Below, piece by piece: positions 56,554 through 64,000 of a DNA stretch of 64,000 nucleotides (position 1 is its first letter; every line of letters starts with the position of its first letter). A program made the translations under genes and the position numbers. Source of the stretch: Mycocentrospora acerina (lineage: Eukaryota; Ascomycota; Dothideomycetes; Pleosporales); the NCBI GenBank assembly GCA_022701365.1, contig JAKUHH010000230.1, forward strand, positions 372,001-436,000, given 5' to 3'. The notes below the pieces were generated by a model. That model searched no databases. It was not told where the DNA came from and was given only the letters and a program-made list of their open reading frames with translations.

Positions 56554-57678
56554 CTAACGATGCCCAATCCCCTCACAGCTCCCATCATCAGAAAACTTTA
56601 CACCCAAAATCTGCTCAGCCACCCATCTCGCTGTCAATGCATGTAAACTCAAGGCACTCTTCCCTCCATTTACACGACTCCCTCTCTCGGCCAATACCTG
56701 AAAAACAACCAACTGGTCTCTTAGGAACTCGTCTGCACAGCCCCCATAGTCTATCTCGCGCATCAGATCACCTGCTACTTTCCTTACCATTGTCGGAACC
56801 ACATGTTCAGACTTCCCAGGACGGATAGCCTGATCGTAGAGCCAGTCGCGGCCGAGTTTCATGCCGGTAGATGTTGTAGCTACAAGGAGGAGATAAAATC
56901 GTTTTGGGTGCCGGGAGTCTTCGAATGAGATGTCAAAGTCCATGTTGGTGTGATGAGCAGATATGCGGGACTCGAGTTTGGTAAATGTTAGGTCCAATTC
57001 GTCGCGGAAGTGCTGTTCCGTGCCTCTTGGAGCGATAATGGTCGCTTGAATACTTTTGATGGTTCCTCGTTCGATAAGGTTGAAGGCTGGGAGTCGTTGG
57101 CTTAGGGGAGTGATGGTGTATGTCACGCTGCCTAGCTGAATGGTACCATGCGACCAACCTCGTTCGTGTAGCTCGGCTTTGATAGGTGGAAGGCCAATAA
57201 GAGTGAGTACGGGAAGGAGGACTTGGGTGATATAGTCGTATGAAGGCGAGCTGGGAAGATTTGTTCCTCCAGTGATGGTGAGCTTGGTTTTCTCGTTTGC
57301 ACCGGAGAAGAGGAGATATGGAAGAATGGCCTGTAGAATGAGATTCACACTCCCCGGTGTATCTTGTGTGATCCTTACAGCTCCCTTCTTGAGTGCATTA
57401 TTTTGTTCAGCTATGCTAGGGGCAAATGCGATCTCTTCGCTCCTCAGATGTGCACCGCTCACGGACGCACTACATATTTGTCCAAGCCACTGCAGACATG
57501 TTAAATGCTGTGATTTGAGACCACCACCGCCACGCCGTTTGCCTCGAATGTTGTTGATGTGGATTGGGATCTTAGTGAGGCTAGACAGGGAAAGAGCAAG
57601 ACGGAGAATCTGGCCGCCACCCTCGAGAGTGGTGCCCTCGAGATACACAGGATCTAATTTATGTGGTACTTCTGGCAT
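56554..57678 (-). CDS. RNA 3'-terminal phosphate cyclase (RtcA class)
   Basis: A single exon of 374 residues starting MPEVPHKLDPVYLEGTTLEG. Family landmarks are LEGGGQILRLALSLSSLT, IRGKRRGGGGLKSQHLTCLQ, an insert with SYDYITQVLLPVLTLIGLPP, GTEQHFRDELDL and a C-terminal SLHALTARWVAEQ that carries the active-site His region. The enzyme converts RNA 3'-phosphate to a 2',3'-cyclic phosphate through an adenylated His (known for RtcA). The catalytic-type text separates it from the Rcl1 branch, which works in ribosome biogenesis without cyclase activity. The residues between RGKRRGGGGLKSQH and the insert look complete. It is divergent to MDL1. Confidence 0.9.
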   Translation of the reverse strand: MPEVPHKLDPVYLEGTTLEGGGQILRLALSLSSLTKIPIHINNIRGKRRGGGGLKSQHLTCLQWLGQICSASVSGAHLRSEEIAFAPSIAEQNNALKKGAVRITQDTPGSVNLILQAILPYLLFSGANEKTKLTITGGTNLPSSPSYDYITQVLLPVLTLIGLPPIKAELHERGWSHGTIQLGSVTYTITPLSQRLPAFNLIERGTIKSIQATIIAPRGTEQHFRDELDLTFTKLESRISAHHTNMDFDISFEDSRHPKRFYLLLVATTSTGMKLGRDWLYDQAIRPGKSEHVVPTMVRKVAGDLMREIDYGGCADEFLRDQLVVFQVLAERGSRVNGGKSALSLHALTARWVAEQILGVKFSDDGSCEGIGHR

Positions 57679-58338
57679 ACTCGAGACTAGGGCTTGACAG
57701 GGGTGAGAGGATGTATTTTGGAGTTGTTCAAAATCACTGCCGGATTAATGTGCTGCAGGTCGACAAAAGTTGAGTAGTGTCAGCCCACAAGGAGTCATAA
57801 GGAGCTGATTCACAATGAGTCGAACTCGTCGTTCTGCCGTCAACTGGACATGTGATTGTGCTAGGTACTTGAATTACAATGCGCTCCTGAATTTATCGTT
57901 CCGTGTCTTTGTTAGTGGACGAGCAGTAGTGTGCCACACAAACGTCACATGTATTTGTACTGTCAGCTGCAATAAGAGGCCTACGTGCATAGGTGCATCA
58001 AGGTGGGGTGGCCCATCGACGCTGCAACCATGGTGACGTCGTGATCACAGCATTAGCCTTGAAAAGAGAGAGACTGCATATCATTTTTAGATGGTAAATT
58101 TGTTGCAAAAGCAATGTAGTGTTTGAGTGTTGAAGTTATCATGACGCAGCGATGTCGCCCATCCATTGTGGGCACGTGCTGGGCTGGGGTCGTGTTAACT
58201 CATTTCGTCATCACCGAGGCCGAGAACTTTTGTAGGGAGGTCGAGAGTCAACGTCCAGCGCAATGTTGAACTTCTGGATAATAGAACGCCCACTCATCCG
58301 CACAACTAGGTAGACCCACAGTCTGCCCGCGTCGAACC
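57679..58338. promoter_or_regulatory. Divergent promoter between RNA cyclase and MDL1
   Basis: 660 bp between two head-to-head starts. A 73-codon Cys-containing plus-strand frame (57815-58036) is judged chance. No specific site is claimed. Confidence 0.4.
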
Positions 58339-60747
58339 ATGCGCGGTTCGTTGGCCTTCTCCGCAAAGGCCTGGCACGGCGCCGGAAACGGCGCCCTCTT
58401 TGCCCACATACAAACACATGTCCGCACGGCGCCGACAATATCGAGAGCCTTCTCCACGAAGCCACTGCCCACACAAGTGCCTGCCGCCCAGGGACAAATA
58501 GCGAGGAGTTGCGCAGCTTCCTTGTTCCCCTCTTCAACTCTCCTGCGATTTGCGCCCGCAGGCACCACGCGTCGCAATGCCCTCCAGCAGCCATTCCGCA
58601 TGTTTACGGCGTCACGACTGCTGGCAGAGGCATCAAGCAATGCCAAGGCACCCACCAGGCAGCGCAAGTCGTACAAAGAAGAGATGGCAGAGAAGGGAAT
58701 GGCTGATTCCGAGGAACAGCATGACGCGGAGCCGGAGACCGAGGGCTTCGTCAAGTCGGAAAAGGCAGCGGCAGCTCGCCAGGTCAACTTGAGTGCTAAG
58801 CTGAGCAAGGACGGCTCGGGCAGCGGAGCAGGGAGTGGGGGCATGAGCGAGACCTGGCGACTGATCAAGATCGCACGCCCAGAGATGGGTACTCTATCGT
58901 GGGCTTTTGTCCTCCTACTTGTCTCGTCAGCCATCTCCATGTCTATCCCCTTCTCCATTGGCCGAATTTTGGACGCAGCTACCCAGGCCGAGAATAGCGA
59001 CGGACTGTTGTTTGGCATGGACATGACGACCTTCTACTTTGTCTTGGCTGGTGTACTTGTCGGAGGCGCCGGTGCTAACTTTGGACGCATCGTGATCCTG
59101 CGAATCGTTGGAGAGCGCATCGTTGCCCGCCTACGATCACAGCTTTACCGCAAGACCTTTGTCCAGAATGCCGAGTTCTTCGATGCGAATCGCGTTGGTG
59201 ATCTCATCTCTCGCCTCGGTTCAGATACTATCATTGTTGGAAAGAGCATCACACAGAACTTGTCCGATGGGCTGCGCTCACTTGTTAGTGGTGCTGCTGG
59301 ATTCGTAATGATGGGGTATGTCAGTCTCAAGCTCACCGGTATTCTCGCCTTGATCGCCCCGCCCGTGGCCATGGTTGCCTTCTTCTCAGGTCGATCGTTG
59401 CGAACTCTGAGTCGCAAGATTCAGAAGAACCTTGGTACACTCACAAAAATTGCCGAAGAGCGCCTAGGAAACGTCAGGACAAGTCAAGCATTTGCAGGAG
59501 AAATCCAGGAGGCCTCACGATACAATCGCCAAATCAAGAGAATTTTCAGCCTTGGAAAGAAAGAAGCCATGGTCGCCGCCACTTTTTACGGAAGCACTGG
59601 GCTGATGGGCAACTTGACCATCATAGCTATCCTATACGTTGGAGGCGGCATGGTGAAGAATGGCGTCATCTCTATTGGTGAGCTCACTTCGTTTTTGATG
59701 TACACCGCATATGCCGGTGGGAGCATGGTGGGTCTCTCCGGCTTTTACGGCGAGATGATGAAGGGCGTTGGAGCAGCTAGTCGTCTCTTCGAACTTCAAG
59801 ACCGCGAACCAACGCTTTCACCTACAAGGGGCGAGCCTGTCAAGTCAGCACGCGGACCAATCGAGTTCAACAATGTCACTTTCAGCTACCCTACCCGACC
59901 AGCCGTCACTATTTTCAAAGACCTCAACTTCAAAATTGAGCAGGGCACAAACGTCGCTATTGTGGCACCCAGTGGGGCTGGAAAGTCTACTGTTGCAAGT
60001 TTGCTACTACGCTTCTATGTTCCGACTTCTGGCACCATCCTCATTAACGGGCGGGACATCACGAAGCTAAACGCAAAGCAACTTAGGAGAAAGATTGGTT
60101 TTGTTGGTCAAGAGCCCGTTCTCTTTTCCGGAACAATCGCTGAAAACATCGCATACGGAGTGCCCAATGCAACTCGAGCTGAGATCGTAGCAGCTGCACG
60201 AAAAGCCAACTGCCAGTTTATCAGTGACTTCGTAAGTACATTCTGTAGATTATGAGGGTGTATTCCAACTAACGTTGTACAGCCTGATGGTCTCGAGACT
60301 CACGTCGGTGCACGAGGCACCGCACTTTCTGGTGGTCAGAAACAGCGCATAGCCATTGCACGAGCACTCATTAAACAGCCCGACATTCTCATTCTCGATG
60401 AAGCTACAAGTGCCCTAGATGCTGAATCCGAGACCCTTGTCAACCAGGCCCTCGGCCAGCTGCTCAAGGAGAAGAATACTACGATTAGCATTGCACATCG
60501 ATTGTCGACGATCAAACGCTCAGATCGTATTATCTGCATCAACGCAGATGGATCAGTAGCTGAAGAGGGCACCTACGAAGAGCTCTCGTCAAGACCCGAA
60601 GGTGCATTCAACAGACTCATGGAATGGCAAATGTCGGGCGGTGAAACTGAACCGACCGCTAAAACCCCCAAGCCAACTGAAGAGGAGGAGATTGAGAGAG
60701 AGTTGGAGCGTGAGACGGCAGAAGAGGCGGGAAAAAACAGCGTCTAG
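58339..60747 (+). CDS. MDL1: Mitochondrial ABC transporter Mdl1 (ABCB10 type)
   Basis: Two exons, 58339-60231 and 60283-60747, give 785 residues. Residues 1-95 are an Arg/Ala/Ser-rich mitochondrial targeting region (MRGSLAFSAKAWHGAGNG...). A six-helix ABC membrane domain follows (LSWAFVLLLVSSAISMSIPF, VGERIVARLRSQLYRKTFVQ, VGDLISRLGSDTIIVGKSIT). The nucleotide-binding domain has Walker A VAPSGAGKST at 542-551, Q-loop FVGQEP, signature LSGGQKQR, Walker B ILILDEATSALD and H-loop IAHRLST. The last four are divided by the intron after FISDF. The first Walker A glycine is Ala543. The tail is acidic (PTEEEEIERELERE). Yeast Mdl1 exports peptides from the matrix (family knowledge). The half-transporter should dimerise in the inner membrane. 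Confidence 0.93.
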
Positions 60748-61301
60748 ATGAGAGCCCGTTGGCACTTACGAGACCAGAGCGACGAAGAACCCCTCTGTTC
60801 ACAGATGAACACGGCGATGACAGCCCACGCATCCACATGACAGGCTGAATTGTGACACATCCATAGCACCCTACGATTTTCTTTGGACGAATCTTGTGAT
60901 GCCTTAGCATCCTCGTCAGCAAAGACACCTTTACGCGTTTTGAGTTATAGATTAGGCGGAACAAGATCTAATGGAAAGCTGCATAGCATGGGTGTGGTGT
61001 CATTTCTTGGGTACCTGCCTCATGGTGAGGGCTGGCGTTTCGAAATATCATCACATCATGTCACCCTGTAGTAGGAAGCTCATTATATGAGGGGCATATA
61101 TACTTGTACATCAATATCCATCTCAGCACTATCTCTTTGGCAAATCCTGCACTCACCTGTCTCTTTGCACACAGGGGGTCGATGCTTAAGCTCGGCCATA
61201 TATTTTTCGGCCACATGTACTTCTCGGCCACCCAACCACAACTCATTCATCCGTTTTTGACGCTCTATACTATCAACGACACATTACTAAAATAGATACT
61301 T

Positions 61302-61690
61302 GTGAGGAAGCTTTTAGTAATGCTATTTGTGGTCTTAATGCTGGTGTTTTTAGAAGCTAGTAACAAGCTGCTAAGGCGTATAGAGTTCCTCGATCAGCGC
61401 TCGAAGAGCGCATTAATAGCCGCAAATCTCACGCAACAGTTAATTAACAACAGCAGCAATTTAATTCTAGAACAAAGGCCTTTCTAGCAGATAAGATGCT
61501 TTATAAGGACTTGTGCGCACAATTACCCTTCCATCCTTGCGTACGAGAAATAGCTACCTAGCTCCTCCGTATAAACAACAACTACAAGCCGCTCAGGCAA
61601 CTATAGACACCCTATTTTATTACACGCAGCCTTTGCGTTGCATCTATAGTTGGATAAACGATTGAGAGCACACAAACTACGGCAGCTAAT
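61302..61690 (+). mobile_element. Possible transposon relic, coding debris
   Basis: A plus-strand frame without ATG (61302-61487) reads EFLDQRSKSALIAANLTQQL and LILEQRPF, then stops. Coding-like text resumes as LADKMLYKDLCAQLPFHPCV with further stops. TAG/TAA trinucleotides are dense here compared with the flanks. This pattern suggests a decayed repeated element, but I cannot name the family. Confidence 0.3.
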
Positions 61691-62003
61691 TACAACACTG
61701 TAAATGTAACGTTCACAACGTAACAACCCTTTGGTTACCCCCGAACCTCACCCGACATCTATCCGGGAACCGCCTGATACCTATCCGATACCTACCGATG
61801 GTTGCCCTGGGCTAGGGTGTGTAAGGACGGAGGCAGCGTAGCTTTGTAGAGTAGTTTTTCTATATCCTTTTGTACAAGACCTATAGGTGTAGAGAATAGT
61901 ATCTTTAGTATACCCTCTAGTCCTAGCACTCCCATATGCCTTGTAGTAGACACTTCAGACCCTATTCAGATCACTCTCTTATAACCTGCGTCGTTACAAC
62001 ACT
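61690..62003. repeat. 294-bp block flanked by a 10-bp direct repeat
   Basis: TTACAACACT occurs at 61690-61699 and again at 61994-62003. Just inside are TGTAACG (61705-61711) and CGTTACA (61992-61998), an inverted pair. The size and TG...CA-like ends could be a solo long terminal repeat or a small non-autonomous element with a target duplication. The exact borders are ambiguous. Confidence 0.4.
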
Positions 62004-62204
62004 AGGGCAGACTAGCCTAGTGGAAATTATCAACAACTTGAATATTAATTAAATAGTACTAGGTTTACCTATATGAGAACGCAAGTTTAAATTGATCTCA
62101 AAAAATCGCTCTAGCTACATGAAGAGGATTAGGGCTGCACTTAATCGCACAGCTGCTCGATAGGCTTAACAGGTAAGTACCTCGCCAGAGAAAGAAGCTT
62201 AATC

Positions 62205-62322
62205 AGCAGTAGTAGATGCGGCAGATGCGGCAGATGCGGCAGAAGCAGCAGAAGCGGCAAAAGCGGCAAAAGCGGCAGAAGCAGCAGAAGTGAAAGAAGC
62301 AACAGCAGCAACAGCAGCAACG
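62205..62322 (+). repeat. Imperfect GCGGCA/GCAGAA tandem repeat
   Basis: A compound hexamer/nonamer repeat (GCGGCAGAT, GCAGCAGAA, GCGGCAAAA, then GCAACA) that would translate as an Ala-rich AAD/AAE/AAK chain. Ala/Glu/Lys-rich tails occur on some fungal DDE transposases, so it may be the end of a decayed element. It could also be a simple minisatellite. Confidence 0.5.
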
Positions 62323-62700
62323 TTTATTCATAACTATGTGTATAATAAGTATAATAAATAGCAAATATAATTGTCATTACTAAGAAAATCGCGACCTGGA
62401 ACAGTGTATCTATCTCGGATGGTGATGGCTAAGCTTACTCAACCACCCAGAGCACTTGACTGGCCACACAAATGATACAACAACATCATCATTATCATCG
62501 GGTACGACACCACCCCCGTTCCCGCATTGCATATCAAATCGGCCCATGGACGACTAAGCATCTGCATCGAGACCAGGTCGGTGTTGCTCGACGCGATCCT
62601 GACGTGATATAAATCCCATCCATCCGCATACTTCAAACAAACACTGCAGACGCCGAGACGAGTATAAAAAAACAATCCAACTCTTCCTCCACCCCTCTTA

Positions 62701-63470
62701 ATGTTCAAAACAGCCTCCCGGCTTTCTCTCCGCCTAGCACGCCAAGCACAACAACCAAAAGCCCCCCTTTCCAACGGCCTCCGATCCTACTCAACCCCCA
62801 AGAATATGGACGCGTTTAAAAAAGCAGGCAACCGTGCCAACGCGCCGCCAAAGCACGAGATGGTGCACTTCCCCGGGTTGATGAGCGAAAAGCGAAGCTT
62901 TGGCGACTTTAGAACAGTCCTCCACACGGGACTCTACAGCCAGATTGTCGCCATGGAAGTACCCGTCGGAGGCGACATTGGAGACGAAGTAAGCAATCCC
63001 TCCATTCTTTTTGTATTCTTCTTTCTAGCTATGTCATTCCCATCATAATCATCATAATCATCATCATCTGAATTTGATGAACAAAACAAAATTTATAAAT
63101 AGAAAAATATACATCTATATACCTATCTATCTAACAAATCCCCAAGGTCCACACCGTCGACCAAATCCTCCTCTTCACATCCGGCCGGGGCCTCGCCACC
63201 GTGGCAGGAAAAAACCAGGAGGTCAAGGCCGGAGACGTCGTCGTCGTGCCCGCGGGGACGCAGCACCAGTTTGTCACGCAAGGGGACCAGCCGCTGGAAC
63301 TCATTACTGTTTACTCGCCTGCGGAGCATCTGCCGTCGAGCGTGCACAAGACCAAGGAGGAGGGCGACAAGGCTGAGGATGAGGGTGTGGATGAGGCGCC
63401 AGAGTGGAGTTTGAGGCCCAAGGAGGTGAATGAGAGGAGTGGGGAGGTGAGGGAGGATGCGAAGTATTGA
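62701..63470 (+). CDS. Small cupin-domain protein, probably mitochondrial
   Basis: Two exons, 62701-62988 and 63147-63470, give 203 residues. The N terminus (MFKTASRLSLRLARQAQQPK) is a good mitochondrial presequence, ending near LRSYST. The cupin core follows: RTVLHTGLYSQIVAMEVPVG, GDIGDEVHTVDQILLFTSGR (spanning the intron), GLATVAGKNQEVKAGDVVVV and PAGTQHQFVTQGDQPLELIT. The metal-binding set of cupin motif 1 appears as HTVDQ (one His kept, Glu replaced by Asp/Gln), and motif 2 keeps PAGTQHQF. The C-terminal 50 residues are charged and probably disordered. The intron acceptor is AAG, less usual, but a CTAAC branch point precedes it. Metal binding and enzymatic role are uncertain. Confidence 0.85.
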
Positions 63471-64000
63471 GGAGTGGTAGAAATGAAGAAGAAGAAAAAA
63501 AAAAAAAAAGGGGGGGGGGGGCGGGGGGCGGAGGTAAAGTGGGAGAAAGGTTAGATAATGCTTTATGATATGTAAATTAATGGCTGATATGTTTTGAGGG
63601 GATGAGATTGAATCATGTTTTGTTTGATACGTGTACTATGTTTCCTTGCGTGATGTACCAAAGTTTTCAAATTACGGAAAAAATCATCATCATGATCACC
63701 ATGTAAGGAGTGTGTATGGATGCACGTCGACGCAGTATGAATGAATTGCTCAGTACAAAACATAAAAACATTCAAGCCATTTCTCTACGCAGAGAACAAA
63801 ACTCTTTCTTGTCTTATTTGCATCTCATCTCATCTCATACACTACCCAACAAGCCACCCAGTTTGATAGAGGGAGAATCAACAAGATCAAACTCGGCCTT
63901 TGGATTCAAATTATCATTCATATTCCTCCATCTACCCAATTCATCCCATCCTATTCCATCCTATCCCAATCCACCCAACGCCGTACAGTTCGTACCAATA
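63471..64000. other. Right edge spacer with A/G homopolymers
   Basis: No gene is supported. An A run (63495-63509) is followed directly by a G run (63510-63521) and further G-rich bases just after the cupin stop. The last 200 bases are pyrimidine-rich with repeated CATCTCAT and CCATCCTAT units, perhaps the promoter of a gene beyond the edge. Confidence 0.5.

Larger units (their letters stand above)
60748..62700. other. Spacer with transposon-like relics
   Basis: 1.95 kb between MDL1 and the cupin gene. 60.75-61.29 kb looks like ordinary 3' spacer. 61.3-62.35 kb has stop-rich, coding-like debris, a repeat-flanked block and an Ala-rich tandem repeat, listed separately. 62.4-62.7 kb is the cupin promoter. 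Confidence 0.45.

Noticed and set aside
57815..58036. 73-codon Cys-containing frame between the RNA cyclase and MDL1
   Set aside because: It has several cysteines but no signal peptide, and lies in a divergent promoter. Composition alone does not support an effector-like gene.

Overview
The window is nuclear DNA of a filamentous ascomycete (Pezizomycotina). A Dothideomycete, perhaps of the Pleosporales, fits best, but that placement is an inference from protein style and not a tested result. The evidence is short spliceosomal introns (about 50-130 nt, GTAAGT/GTRNGT donors, CTAAC/CTGAC branch points), genes of 1-3 kb on both strands, and fungus-specific families: Zn(II)2Cys6 factor, Atg15-type lipase, Dal5-type transporter and Rpd3S/SWI-SNF subunits. 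I rebuilt exon structures by hand from splice signals and reading-frame continuity. Every model given with exon coordinates keeps frame through all its junctions.

Left part (0.5-20.6 kb, gene-dense, housekeeping). On the minus strand lie an Rco1-like double-PHD protein, an EBP1/Cdb4 homologue, a secreted endonuclease/exonuclease/phosphatase-fold protein, the SWI/SNF core subunit Snf5, and the Golgi protein Vps74/GOLPH3. They are followed by a head-to-head pair of complex I genes: the mitochondrial acyl carrier protein (minus) and the 23-kDa/TYKY iron-sulfur subunit (plus). A SURF6/Rrp14 ribosome-biogenesis factor then diverges from a conserved fungal protein of unknown function.

Middle (20.6-42.6 kb). 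A 2.3-kb stretch holds decayed-looking coding fragments. After it come an orphan protein with a C-terminal six-cysteine cluster, a small acidic-tailed orphan, proteasome subunit Rpn12, a 1.8-kb AT-rich desert, a GNAT acetyltransferase, the U3 snoRNP protein Utp18, a large mucin-like type II membrane protein, a Lee1/Cps3-type tandem CCCH protein, and a 4-coumarate-CoA-ligase-like enzyme with a possible peroxisomal tail.

Right part (43-64 kb, more accessory). It starts with a tiny multi-exon orphan gene, a rhamnogalacturonan acetylesterase and a Zn(II)2Cys6 transcription factor that needs a GC-AG intron. Next are an Atg15-type lipase with tandem Cys/Trp motifs in its tail, a second GNAT enzyme, a Dal5-family transporter, a STRAP-like WD40 protein, RNA 3'-terminal phosphate cyclase, and the mitochondrial ABC transporter Mdl1. 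A transposon-like relic region (61.3-62.35 kb) and a mitochondrial-looking cupin protein end the window.

I saw no rRNA genes, CRISPR arrays or intact mobile elements, and no tRNA I could recognise by eye. The least explained items are the mucin-like membrane protein, the six-cysteine protein, the small gene at 43.4 kb, the gene relics at 20.9-21.8 kb and the repeat-flanked block at 61.7-62.0 kb.
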